Part shown: positions 31,444 to 43,711 of the stretch, piece by piece
How positions within the stretch are numbered: position 1 is the stretch's first letter
Layout of the letters: the number at the start of each line of letters is the position of its first letter
NCBI RefSeq assembly: GCF_001680005.1
Contig: NC_033565.1
Span: forward strand, 663,501 to 727,500
Length of the DNA stretch: 64,000 bases
Direction: 5' to 3'
Source of the DNA: Plasmodium coatneyi
Lineage: Eukaryota > Apicomplexa > Aconoidasida > Haemosporida > Plasmodiidae
Program-made: the position numbers and the translations under genes
Notes under the pieces: model-generated
What the model was told of the DNA's origin: nothing
The model's database searches: none
What the model saw: the letters and a program-made list of their open reading frames with translations, nothing else

Positions 31444-34400
31444 ATGATTCAATACAGTCTCAACCCCGTGAATGCAAAAAAGAAAGCAAAGCAATACGAC
31501 AGCGTCATTAGGGAGGCTTTGCTTTACTACAAAAGCGGAAACAGACTAAGCTGTAAGGAATACGTCTCGAAGGGAAATGATACACAAAACGGTGTGGAGA
31601 AAATATTGGAATCAAAAGGGAGAGGAAGCACACACAGCCAAACAAACGGCCATTATGATGCTGAACAGAGCAAACCGAATTGTCCACCTAGTGAAGAGTG
31701 TCAGAAGAACATTTCACTGGACTCCAATTTGTGCTTTTCGGAGGATTTCCAAAAGGAGGAACTTCTAACCGCGCTGAAACAGTACATTAATGAATATGTG
31801 GGCGATGTGCAGGAGGCAAAGTGCAGCGAAATAATCAACTGCGGTGATAAGAAAAGGCTGCTAAAAAAGTACATACATGAAATAAAAAAAAATAACTTCC
31901 TCGTTTTGGAAGATTTATTTTTCTTCTTCAGCATTAACCATGATAATAAGGATTGCAGTGATTACAGTGATTACAAGGATTATGCGCTCAGCAAAATGTT
32001 CCACTGTCTACTCCTCGTGTTTGAGAAAAAAGAAGAAAAAAATGTCTTACTCGTTTTGTACACCTTATTAGTCATTCTAGAGGAGAGTAATATTAGCAAG
32101 TTTTTCACCTACCTAATTGATGCTCTGATTGCCACTTTAAACGCGCATGAGTGCACGTTACCCATTGGAGAGACGAATGAGAACGTGAGACTGTTCGACC
32201 ACAAGCCGATGGTTCTTACAAGTTACCTCGTGAATGAAAACACCAGATATTTTCTGTTCGCGTATTTTTACATCCTCGTGAGGGATGTCTCCAGGCAGCA
32301 GGTTGGGGAGGAGCGGGTTAACGAGTCTCACATGGAGGGCACCAGCACGTTCCCAATTCGTGAACTTCTTTCTAATCTGCACATTCAACATAGTGGCGTG
32401 CTTTTCTTTTACCCTCTTTTCTCAGTTCATGAACCACGCAGACAAGATAATCCGCGTATGCCTAATGGGTCTATTCGACCACTGTTGCGAAATAAACTGC
32501 CTAATGATGAGCTTCATAGAGGAAATTATCGAGCAAGTAGAAGACCACTACGTGAATTACCACTACATCATCAGTACGTGCTTATTAAAGTGCCTCTGTA
32601 ACAAGTACAGTAAGGTGAAAATAAAATGCATGAACACATTGGTGAAGCTAATTCTAAATAATAGCAACTCAAAAAATTATAAAATTATAGAAATGCTAAT
32701 TGGGTATAAGGATCCCAACGTGGTTCCCATAAAAAGTTTCTACGACAATGCCTATGTGAATATTAACTACTTGTGCAACTTATATAATGATAGAAGCACA
32801 AAAGTGAAGTTCCAATTCTACTCCTTCGTCTTCATATTGCTGTACGAATTTAACGAGTCAAATGATTTTGTTACCTTTTTATTGCCTTACCTCTTTTCGG
32901 CCTGTTTTGATAATTACAAAATTTTCAGATTGGTGTCTTTTTTGTATATCCAACTGATTTGCAGAAGGAAGAATTTCGAGTTGGACAAAAATATGAACGA
33001 TGAAATTATTTACCAGTTTAACCCTGAGTGGTCCTACAAGACGGCGTTCACTTTGCCGTTGCCTCTGACGGATTATTACTTCCCTTCCTTCTATCGTAGC
33101 TCCTTTTTGGTGAACAAAAATATGTACACCTTAAATGTAGCTACTAAACGTCCTTCTTGCACAGGTGGGAGTGGAATCGTTGTTGAGTCCCCCCGTGAGG
33201 AGAAAAACCAAGCAGATGATAATCCCCACATAAAGCACAAAGATGACAAAATAAGGGAAGACGAATATTCGGTGGAGTACCACGAGAAGTTGCTCCAAAA
33301 TTTTCTCCAAAGCAATCAACGTATTATGCACATCCTGCGGGAAAACAAAATTACTCAAATAAAAATTACGCACAACGAAATGAACAAACAATGCAAGCAA
33401 CTCTCCTTCACCATTTTAAATGCCTACTTCAAATATCTGTATTCGAAAAAGGAAGATGAATCGAATAAATTAGAATCACTGGAGAACGCCAAAATTATTT
33501 TATTACTATTTTATTTCATTGAAGAAAATATTACGGAACATCTTCCCCACTTTTTTACACATCTCCTATTTGCATTTGAAAAGAAGCTAGACGAAGAGCG
33601 CTGGTTCATTTATATGAACTGCCTTTATTTGGTGGGTTCATACGTTAATCCAGCCAACTACTATTTCTTCCTAGAAAATTACCTCAAAAATGTAAAGGAG
33701 AATAATCAAAAGAATGTCACCCTCACGTGTCTTTATATTCTAGACAAAATTTGCACGGGAACCATAGAAACGTATAAGGATATCCATCAAAGGGGACTCA
33801 CCCGCGATGGGATTCATCTTAGTTTCGTCCTCGTGTTGGAAAAAATGATTGGCCTTTTTTTTAGTGTCATAAATGGGGCTCAACATGTGGAGAGGTATCT
33901 CCTGGTTCTGCAGGTATGTCAAAGCGGAAAATTCGGAAAAACGCGACCCTGAGGTAGACTAAAGTGTTGGTCATGCGCAAGGGGGTTACTTCCTTTAGGC
34001 TGCTGCGATAAGGTGTATGCCCTTTTGTTGCACCACCTTACTTGCCTTGCCACACCCTTTTCCGCCCCCGCACACTTCCCATCCAGATAATTCACACCAT
34101 TCTGAGCAGCGAGTGTGCATATGCAACGCTGGATGAAAGGCACATCACCCAGTTGGTAATACTACTGTACATTATATTCAACAAGGTGAAGGATGTTAAG
34201 GAAAACCTAACCAAAGGAAAGGACAAAATTTGCCTGAACAGGAACTTCTACATCCCGGTCGATGTGTTGGACATTCATTTTTACATCACCAGGTGGGCAC
34301 AAAATAGGTTGAATAGAACAAATCGGCCTCCTCACTCCCAACACAAATTGGTGTTGACCAACTGGTCGAAAGTTTCTACGAAAAGAAAACAAATTTTGCA

Positions 34401-37049
34401 AGCTGTGAAAGCATTTACCTGTGGGGAAATATTGCCGTACAAAAAAAAAAAAAAAAAAAAAAACACATAGTAAACATGCCCCTATCCTCATCCTGTATTC
34501 ACCTCCACGCAGAATAAAAAGGATAAAAAACTTCGAACATTTAGACATGAGCCAAGAGCAAATAAACATCAGCATCGGGTCAGAAATACTTTACAAAATA
34601 TTCACTCTGTCAGATGACAACATAAATCAGAAGACAGCAATTTTGCAAATCCTGCCAGACGAATTTCTCTACAATTCACACTATGTGTACTTCCTAATTC
34701 AGTACATAATTAAAAGACAGACGTTTTTTTATGACCAAAGTTTTTCCATCTTTTTGTGTAAAATTATGATAAAACTGTTTAACCTGAACCAAAATAAAAG
34801 GAACATAATAAAAGTGGTACTTTACAACGAAGAGCTAGCCTTATATGATATTCACCAGGAAAGCAGAGACAAGAATGTTAAACAGGTAAAGCACGTTTTC
34901 CTCGAACACGCCTGTACAATATTTTTACTGTTCATCTTCAGAAATGTGAATATATATGAAACATTTGGTAACGTTGTTGGAACCTGTAAATTGGTGTTGC
35001 ACCTCCTCACTGAGGTGAAGAATCCCTATTCCTTTTTGTTCTTCGTTAAGCGTACAAGGTAGGAGAGGTGACTCACATGTGTGGAAATGAACCGGTGTGA
35101 CGTCAATTCGGTGCAATTACATCTTTGCCTATTGAACGGGCTACCACCCCCTCCTAGGGTGCCCCATTGGACAATTCTTTTGTTCTCCATTACCACCACC
35201 CCCTTGCAGCCTCCTCAGCAAGCTGTGCGATATACTCGAGTGCAGAGAAGCGAAAAGCATCTTTTTTTGCAAACAGGTCCTGAATGACCTGCACATCAAT
35301 TACGAAAAATATATGAACAACGATGGGGACATAAAATATCTGGACCACATAAACATAGGGAAAAAAGTTGGCCTCAGAAAGCAAGTAAATGCAGAGGTGG
35401 ATATTCTGTTCTACTTTGTAAGTACCTGCATTTATTTAATATACTACAAGTCGTTAGCCTGCTTGTCTGTGCTGCTGAAGGAACAGGTAGATGAAATAGG
35501 TCACCTAAAAATACATGAAGCTTTTAGAACCCTTTTTGATGGCACAGAGAAGCGGGTTCTACAAATATTAAAAATTAAAGAACAGGGAAGTTATACCATG
35601 TCTAATTTGTATAAAAGAACCATTGAAGATATGGTCCTTCAAAAAAACAACTTTTCAGAGCTATTCTTATTAAGGAAGAAAATTTTAAACTCCCCCGATT
35701 ATAATGATCTCATATTGAATACCCACATCTATTTTAGATACACTTTTACCCTCCTGCAAGAGGTTCACATGTTTCTTCTGAACCCTGTTATTCTTCACTA
35801 CTTTTATGAAGTGAACCATGGGGGGTTGATCAGCTCGACCGATGTAAATCCCTTAAGCGGTCATAAGTCCGGGAATCTTTCCACAGAAAAAAACGTTCCA
35901 CCTGCTAGCGACAAAATTGAGGAAGGACCAAATAGCAACAGTGATGACAACCCATGTGAGAAGCAAAACAATTTCGTAGAAGAAATGGAGTCATTTTTTC
36001 AGAAGGAAGAGACACACAATATAGAGGGTATCAAATATGACCACACCAATTTGGAAAATTATTTTAAATCTCATGACCTCGTTTTTTTAATACTCGAACA
36101 TGGTGTTTATCACATTCCCTTCCGCGTCCTGGAGAAGAATTCTCTCATTATTTTGCTCTATTCCTCTTTGCTATTTTTTGTGGATGATTTTTTTCAAATA
36201 AGCGTTCTACAGAATGACGACGAGTCATCCTTTTTGTCCAGCACCAGTGTGGGACTTTCGAAGGACTTCTTTTTGAATCCCTTCCAAATTGGGGAAAACC
36301 ATTTGATAGCCCTCTTCAATTTGGTCATTCTGGTTATATAAGAAATGAATATGTACCTGGGTGGATGCCACTCCAGTTGGCAGTCGCTTTGTCTGGCACC
36401 TGGACATGCTAATTTAAAAAAAAAATAGTTTGCTTGTTCCTTATGTGAGCAACCTCATTTTTACTCCTACCACCCTGCAGCTGTATCTAGAAAACGAGGA
36501 CATGATTAGCGGCGCCTTAGTAAAAATGAACTGCAACGAAAACGCAGAACGAACAGCCAACTTTGATAAAGGCATATTTTGCAATATAGTGAACAATGTA
36601 ATTTTCAATTATGGTAAGTGATGTAAACGATTTTGGTGGAAAGATCTGCCCCCTCTGTTCAGGGGTCTCCTCCCTTCCATGTCGTTCTTTATCTGCGTGT
36701 ACAGATAGAAGCATTCATTTTTACTTCAACCCTCGCTTGGCCCTCTTCCCTATGCGCAGAAAAAAAAAACCTGGTGAAGGAGTCCTTCTGCGGATGTCTC
36801 AGCTTCTTGCTGTCGGTCCTAAGCGTCAATTATGGAGGTACCCACTTTGTCCTTTTACACCTCCTCCCATTTTCCCCTAAATGCTTGCAGGGGGAGGTGG
36901 ACATACATACACCGAGAAACGGCAGACACATGCACCTTGCAAATTTTTGCCTCTTAGACGTCCTCGAAAATTTGAAGATAACATACACCAGGACCAAGCA
37001 CGTTAAACGGCTGGACGTCTGCAACAACATCATTAACACGTTTTTGTGA
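31444..37049 (+). CDS. HEAT-like helical-repeat protein, possible DNAAF5/HEATR2-type dynein assembly factor
   Basis: Seven exons: 31444-32301, 32426-33913, 34087-34292, 34513-35058, 35210-36332 (or 36323), 36481-36613 and 36760-37049. All junctions are GT-AG and in phase, giving about 1547 residues. The translation is almost entirely amphipathic helices with alternating Leu/Ile and Asn/Lys, as in HEAT repeats, broken by two low-complexity loops. In exon 2, NDRSTKVKFQFYSFVFILLY, then FLLPYLFSACFD and the LPLPLTDYYFPSFYRSSFLV segment resemble a region of human HEATR2/DNAAF5. There, a 'DRYS..rLLP.LL..L.DE' repeat is followed by a Pro/Tyr-rich stretch. DNAAF5 helps preassemble axonemal dyneins, which would fit male gamete flagella built in the cytoplasm. 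The gene structure is well supported; the DNAAF5 identity is tentative, and other HEAT proteins remain possible. Confidence 0.75.
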
Positions 37050-38104
37050 CGGGTCAAGCTGGTCTGCGCTAAGCCTCTGGCGATGTGGCCATCACACGGA
37101 TGCTAATGAAGTAGACCGCCCCCTTTCGATCCATATATCTGCCCATTTAATCGGGTTGGGGAAACACACGCGAAACGCTTAAAAAGAAAACATATCACCC
37201 CCTTTTCTCCTGAATTACACGTTAACTTTAAATGTAAACACTTGCTCACTTTATTTCGCTGCTTTTTTTACGATAAGTACATTTCGCTTTGGACTTCCCC
37301 CTTATAAATATATCATCCAAATGATTTTCCTTTTTCTCTCAATTTTTTTTTTTTTTCTTTTCCCTATGCATGTTGCTTAATGTGCCGTGAGATGATACAA
37401 TGTTGTGATACCCGAAAAAATATAACAGCGCAAACGTTAGGGAAAATTTCTTACATGAATGGACAGTGATATAAGCGTTTTATAAAGGTAGACCTTACTC
37501 AACGGGGCGGGAAAAAGTTATAAAATCTTCCTATAATGGTTCATGTTGGTTACCTTCAAAATGGAAAAAATGAAAAAGAAAAAAATTATAAAAAGATTAG
37601 GAGAAAGGTCCCTTCACTTTTTTACTCTTGTGCTATAAACTGGTCGACCCCAGCCGCGTCACCCGATTGGCATGCTTTTCCGCGATACCATTTTTAACCA
37701 ATTTGTGAAGGCAAATTAACAGGCAAGCTACAAAGCAATTTGTAAAAGCTTTTTTTTTTTTTTTTTTTCATTTTTTTAATTTATTTTAGAAAAGTAGCTC
37801 TACCTTTGGACCATTTCGAATTTTTTTTTTCTCTCATTTTTCCCATTTTCCCCCTTTTGCGTCCCACCCAGTCGTAAAAGGGAAAACTCAGAGAGAGGAA
37901 AAAACACTTTTAGAAGGGAACAAATTTCACATAGAGTTATTCCCACTGTTTGGCGATATCCCACAGAATTGGAACCTTCCACCCAGTGATTTTTCCGCAT
38001 AATGAAAAGTTCCCCCTGCTCATCGTAAACCAGAAAGGGAGAACGACGCATAGAGGAAAGTCTCCTCAGAGAGACACACAAGTGCAGCATTTCTCAAAAT
38101 AAAG
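37050..38104. other. Intergenic between two + strand genes
   Basis: 3' flank of the HEAT-like gene and promoter/5' UTR of the RS-like gene. Poly(T) occurs at 37750-37768. No gene is supported. Confidence 0.5.
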
Positions 38105-40003
38105 ATGCCCCAATTGGTGCCCGTTTACAATCAGGAAAAGTCGCTGAAGGAGCAGGATGATACGGAGCTAATAAAACATCGAAATTGGGACTTCGCCCAC
38201 TCATTGGTGAAGTTGAAAAAGAAGGGGCCTGACAACGACGGTGATGCACATGATAGCAGTGTACACCTAAGGTATGACACAGAATTGAGTGAAAAATTGG
38301 GGAAAGCTGCTTTGTTTCTCTTATGACCGCGTCGTCTGGTTAACCACCCCCCATGTGTCCAGCTACAACACTGTCACTCTTGATAAGCAAAACTTACCTC
38401 TACATGCTATGCAAACACGTTTCGTGTTCACCTTTTTTTTTTTTTTTCCCCATCTTCCATTTGCAGAAAAAGCAACAACCTCATGAAAAACGAAAAAGGA
38501 CTGTGGGTCCCAAAAAAGGGTATAGCGGGGGGAGATAAAAAAGGAGAATCTGAAAAAAAAAAAAAAAAGCATATTCGTAAGAAGCGAAACAAATCGAGTA
38601 GTGAATCTTCCTCAAATCATTCAAGGGTATCAAAATCGCCAAGCTCTTCACGAGAATCTTCTCAAAAGAAAAGACGAAGGAAGCGATCCGTCAGTTCAAC
38701 GCCCATCAGAAAGGGTGCCAAAAGGGATTCTTCCAGTGCCAGTGCTGATTCAAAGCCTAGCACATATACGAACAGGACTAGTTCCAGCGAAAGTGGCACC
38801 AAGAGGTCCAGCAGGAAGAAAAGAGAGGGAAAAAAGAAAAAAATTCATAAAAAAAGTAAAAGGGGGCACAGAAGTGATGACAACAACGATGATGATAGTT
38901 ATGATGATGACCGAGGGAGGGAATACAAAAAAGATGCAAAAGTTGCAAAAGAGGCAAGGATGCGCCGCACAGAGGGAAAAAGAAAAAAAAAATCGAAAGG
39001 GGATGGCAGCGCTAGTGAAGAAGACGATACACATAATGCCGAGAACGGTGAGGAAAATGCCAATTCACCAGAGAAAAAAAACAGCTACGAACACAGTGAC
39101 GTTGACGCAAATGGGAAGGACTCGATTTCCTCCGATAGCGACCTGAGCAAACTTCAATACGTTGACATTTCTGAGAAGGTAAAAAGAAGTAACAATAAAT
39201 ATGATACAAGAGGAGGGGAGGACAGCCAAAGTGATGACGAAAATTCGGAACCTAAAAAGGATAAGCGAGTGAACAGACATGATCGTACACATGGGCACAG
39301 TACCCGAACTCGACATGAGCATACGCACCATCGTGAGAATAGCAATGATAACAGGAAGGGACGAGGCTGGGAAGGAGGCAAAAGTAGCAGACACGAATCT
39401 TACAGATATCACCACAGAAAAGATGACGCGGATGGGAGAGAAGGGTCCCTACACGATCGAAGGAATTACAGACATATGGACAGGCATAGAGACAGGGATT
39501 GGGACTGGGATCGAGATGGAGAAAGGAAAAGGAAAGAATTGGATTTCTCTGACCAGGAGAATGAAGCCAATTATAACCATAACAGGAAATATCACAGAAG
39601 ACATTATGATCATCCCCATGATGAAAATGACCAGGGATATCATCCTAGGCAGAGGAGCCATTTGAATGAATGGGATCGACATGGATGGCCAGACAACAGA
39701 AGAGGACGCTACAGAAGAACACAACTAAGAGACAACTGCCATTACGAAACGGTTGAGGAATTGAAAAATAAAAGTATCCCCGATTTTGAAAAAAGTGAAG
39801 ATAAAGGGGAAGATACAAATGATAAACCAAGTGACGTAAGAACTGAAGAGAAGGCCAAATTGGAAAACGCAGAAATGTCCGATAGCGATGAGGATGAAAT
39901 GTTGGAGAACAAGACAGTGGAAGAAATTGATAGGAAGCTTAAGGAAAAACTTGAGGAGGAGAAAATTATGGAATCGCTGGGGTTGCCACTAGGGTTTGTT
40001 TAA
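38105..40003 (+). CDS. RS/Lys/His-rich nuclear-type protein, two exons
   Basis: Exons 38105-38271 and 38467-40003 join in frame (CTAAG|gtatga to TTGCAG|A) to give 567 residues. The first ~80 residues are ordered-looking and well composed (MPQLVPVYNQEKSLKEQDD, HRNWDFAHSLVKL, then NEKGLWVPKKG after the junction). The middle is low complexity: Lys/Ser/Arg blocks (KRNKSSSESSSNHSRVS), Asp runs, and a His/Arg/Asp/Tyr region (HRHRDRDWDWDRDGERKRKE type). The C-terminus is acidic and helical, ending in the motif KIMESLGLPLGFV. This composition is typical of SR-like splicing or mRNA-processing factors; nuclear speckle localisation is inferred. The short conserved N- and C-terminal motifs are probably what defines the family, but I cannot name it. 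Confidence 0.75.
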
Positions 40004-40810
40004 GTCACGTCCCGTGTGGATGATTAGTAGGTAAATAAAAAAATTCCCTACCATTACATCATCCGGGGGACGGTGCGCAGATTGCTGCTTTGTGTTTGAA
40101 GATCTGTTTAAGGGTGAACTGTTAAAATATGAGTTTGCACACACATGTGCGAGGAGGCGCATGCCAAAGAAGTACACTTGACGTGCATGTCAGAAGGTAC
40201 ACATAATTGCGCTGCCAGACGGTATGTCCAGACGAGCATACAAAGAGGCACATGCCAGAAGGTACACAAAAACGCGCGTGCAAAAGGCACATACGTACGA
40301 ACGCCTCCCGGAACGGAGTCATCTTCCGGGGGGCTGACAAATAAAAAAAACAAAAAACATAGCAAATCTGCCGAACGGCCAAACACACTCGACTGCAAAT
40401 AATTATGTGCGACCATTTCTCATGGGCAATTTTTTATTTTTTTTATTTGAGGCGGCACCGGGGGGGACGTACATGTGCCGGGGATGTTTTCGTGGGTAAG
40501 CGGGCATGGAAAGTGGATATAATATACTGATACAGGTGCGTCTACGCGGTGGGTAGGGCCCCAGCTGCGTTGCTTTTCCGCGCATTCTTCACCCGTTTGT
40601 TGTGCTTGTTTGTGTAATTTTTTTTTTTTTTTTTTTGTTATAAGTATACTTTTTTCCCTTGTTTATATGCTTTTCCACGCGAACCGACTGACGGTATGGT
40701 GAACTGCAACCATGGGGAAACGATAACCCGTTTGGATGCCCCATGAGGGGGGTTTGTGCTGGAATGGTGATGCGCTGGATGAATGCACAATGGCGGATTT
40801 TATCCCTCCA
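40004..40810. other. Convergent intergenic region
   Basis: 3' flanks of the RS-like gene (+) and SAHH (-). Poly(T) lies at 40619-40636. Repeated AAAGGCACATNC / AAGTACAC-type phrases between 40150 and 40300 suggest a decayed repeat. No gene is supported. Confidence 0.5.
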
Positions 40811-42244
40811 TCAATACCTGTAGGAGTTACTCTTGTAGGGGCCATCTTTGGTGACGCCCAAGAATTCGCACTGCTTGTCGTCCAACTGCGTTAGAGAAAC
40901 ATTGAGTTTCTTCAAATGGTAAAGGGCAACCTTTTCATCGAGCTGCTTGGGCAACAAGTAGACTTTATTCTGATACTTGGAGCTGTTTCTACTTTCCCAC
41001 AAATCTAGTTGTGCAAAAACTTGATTACAAAAGGAAAAGGACATTACAAAAGCAGGATGGCCAGTAGCGCATCCAAGATTTAAAAGTCTTCCCTTAGCAA
41101 GGACGATAATTTTGTTCCCATTAGGAAGGGTTACTCTATCTACCTGTGGCTTCACATTCTCAATATGTATTCCCTTACAATTAAACAATTCGTTAACCTG
41201 TATTTCATCGTCGAAATGTCCAATGTTTCCCACCACTGCATTGTTTTTCATTTTCAGTAGGTGCTCTAATTTAATTACATCAACATTGCCTGTACAGGTT
41301 ATGAAGAAATCTCCTTTCTCTACAATTTCGTCTAGGGTAACTACATTGAAACCTTCCATAACAGCTTGAATGGCACAAATGGGGTCAATTTCCGTGACGT
41401 ATACTCTTGCACCTAAGCCTTTCATAGAGGACGCACAACCTTTTCCTACATCTCCATATCCACATATGACAACAATTTTTCCTGAAATGAGGAAATCCGT
41501 TGCGCGCATTAATCCATCTGGCAGGGAATGTCTGCAGCCGTATACATTATCATACTTCTGCTTCGTCACTGCGTCATTTACATTTATGGCTGTAAAAAGG
41601 AGTTCGTTATTTTTTTCCATTTTTTTCAATCTTAGCACTCCTGTTGTGGTTTCTTCAGACACTCCGATAATTTTCTTGGCAATTTTTGTCCATTTTTTGG
41701 GGTTCTTAAGAATGGACTTTTTTAACAAACTGAGGAAACATTTTTCTTCTTCATTTTTTGCAGACTCCGGGTCAGGTAAAATTTTCTTCTCTTCATACAA
41801 CTTTTCATATTCAACACCTTTATGTACTAACAGCGCTGCATCACCACCATCGTCAACGATGAGATCTGGTCCTTCTTCATTTTCCCACGTCAATGAACTT
41901 TCTACACACCACCAATACTCTTCCAACGTTTCCCCTTTCCACGCAAACACTACTACATTTTCCAACGTGCTCACAGCGGCAGCTGCGTAGTCTACCGTCG
42001 AGTATATATTACATGAGCACCACCTTATTTGGGCTCCTAACTTTTGTAGTGTCTCAATAAGCAGTGCACATTCAACCGTCATATGTAAACAGCCAGTTAT
42101 TTTCGCACCTTTAAGGGGTTTCAACTTTTCGTACTCCTCTCTGATGGACATAATTCCCGGCATTTCATTTTCGGAGATCTGCATTTGGAGCTTCCCAAAG
42201 GGGGCCAAGCTCAAATCTTTTACCTTGCTCTTGTTTTCATACAT
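40811..42244 (-). CDS. SAHH: S-adenosyl-L-homocysteine hydrolase (adenosylhomocysteinase)
   Basis: A single exon of 477 residues from ATG 42244. It reversibly hydrolyses S-adenosylhomocysteine to adenosine and homocysteine with tightly bound NAD+, relieving product inhibition of methyltransferases. Visible motifs are ITGCLHMTVECALLIETL at the N-terminus, YWWCVESSLTW, LIVDDGGDA, the NAD-binding loop GYGDVGKGCASSMKGLGARV, ITCTGNVDVI, VGNIGHFDDEI and the C-terminal ending GPYKSNSYRY, whose Lys and Tyr contact NAD in the family. Residues around 145-190 (EKLYEEKKILPDPESAK and following) are the insertion found in plant and Plasmodium enzymes and absent from human. Length agrees with known Plasmodium enzymes. 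No oddity is seen. Confidence 0.97.
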   Translation of the reverse strand: MYENKSKVKDLSLAPFGKLQMQISENEMPGIMSIREEYEKLKPLKGAKITGCLHMTVECALLIETLQKLGAQIRWCSCNIYSTVDYAAAAVSTLENVVVFAWKGETLEEYWWCVESSLTWENEEGPDLIVDDGGDAALLVHKGVEYEKLYEEKKILPDPESAKNEEEKCFLSLLKKSILKNPKKWTKIAKKIIGVSEETTTGVLRLKKMEKNNELLFTAINVNDAVTKQKYDNVYGCRHSLPDGLMRATDFLISGKIVVICGYGDVGKGCASSMKGLGARVYVTEIDPICAIQAVMEGFNVVTLDEIVEKGDFFITCTGNVDVIKLEHLLKMKNNAVVGNIGHFDDEIQVNELFNCKGIHIENVKPQVDRVTLPNGNKIIVLAKGRLLNLGCATGHPAFVMSFSFCNQVFAQLDLWESRNSSKYQNKVYLLPKQLDEKVALYHLKKLNVSLTQLDDKQCEFLGVTKDGPYKSNSYRY

Positions 42245-43711
42245 TTTGGAGGAGAAATGGTGGAGTGTTTAGAAAAAAAAAAATCCTTTTTAGCTTCTTC
42301 TTCTGTTATGATGTTAATAATGATGAAGTGGCTTTATTTTATTTTATTATTTTATTTTTTTTGCCGCTTCCTTGGAGGAACTACGCGAGGGAAATGGGAA
42401 AACGCATTCGTGTGGAGAAATAAACGCGCAACACATTCATAAACGTAGGATATATCTACATGTACGTGCAAATTTGTGTGCATTCCAAAGTGAGAATATC
42501 AGTGGGAAATAAAAAAAAAAAAAATACCTATTGGTCGAAAAGTGGAGGAAGTTGCCTAAGCCAATTTTAGCGCTCGCCAAATTGAGGGATTAGCGTTGTA
42601 TTCGGTTGCTGCGAATTTGGTAAAGTACGCATTCTCGCGTTGTAAAGTGGAAGCGCGTTGTTTTTTCTCTTTGCATTTGGGTAGCATACTTTGTTGTTTT
42701 AAAAAGTTTCCCTTTGGTGAAGATAAAAAAAAAAAAAAAAAAAAAAAAAGCATATGTAGGGTGACCCGACTGTATGGTGGGGCATTATAATATTCTTCCT
42801 TCCCAGGTGCTATATCCCCCAAACGGTGAACACATAGATTTTTTTTTTTTCTCCTTATTTAATCTTCTCTACATAGAAAAGCACATCACAATTGGTTGCA
42901 TTTAAGACTGACAAAGAGTTATTCCAGAATGCTCTCAGCGTAAACCCCGCGTTTCCGTTTCTCGCGAAGAGGTAGCCCAGATGCCCAATTTTATAAAACA
43001 GTTGCATTTGGCTGAAAAATGCAATACATTTAGGTAAATGGAGTATGCACAGTTACGTTAGGGGTAACCCTTTTGTCCCCACGTTCCTCCCACCGGAAAA
43101 GGAAAATAACGCGGGAATATTTCCCCCTCGCGGAGTGTATTATATACCAAAGAGCACCCTCGAGGGATGAATACTACATTCAGCATATATGTGTATACAG
43201 TATGCCTGTTTAACAAATCCTATGCAGTGCTGGGAGCCAATTCAGGGCAACACAAAGTAGGCCATATTGGGGGAGCAAACAAAAGGTGTGTGCTTCTTGC
43301 TGCCACGTGGAAAGTAACGTATATCAGTTAAAAAAATTGGAACTTTTACAAGTAGATATTTTTTTTTTTTTTTTTTTCTAAACAGGGCAAAGAAAGGCAA
43401 ACTGCTACATTTACTCCTTTGCCAGTTGTTTAGATAAGGCCATACTCCGTTTAAGCCAATTTAAGATTCTTTTTCTTTTTTTCACTTTTTGTGGGAAGGG
43501 AAAGAAGAAATGCTTCACCGGAAAAGTCCCCACCGGCATTACCCGCAGCAGCCGCGTTTTCCTGCACCGTCGTCCCCAATGCTACACACGCGAATAGTGC
43601 AGGGGAGCCCATAACTGCAACGAATCGGAGGAGGTGAAAGAGGCCCCACGGTGACAACAGAAGCAGCAGTAGCGTAGATGCGTAATAGCCGCTACAACGG
43701 CGAAGCAGAAA
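42245..43711. other. Divergent intergenic region
   Basis: Upstream regions of SAHH (-) and the large secreted protein (+). Poly(A) runs occur at 42725-42749, poly(T) at 43361-43378. A hydrophobic - strand frame at 43451-43729 overlaps the start of the + gene and was not accepted. Confidence 0.5.

Noticed and set aside
36838..36890. Possible 53-nt intron near the end of the HEAT-like gene
   Set aside because: Too short for a typical intron here, and removing it breaks frame, whereas reading through gives continuous good protein to the stop at 37049.
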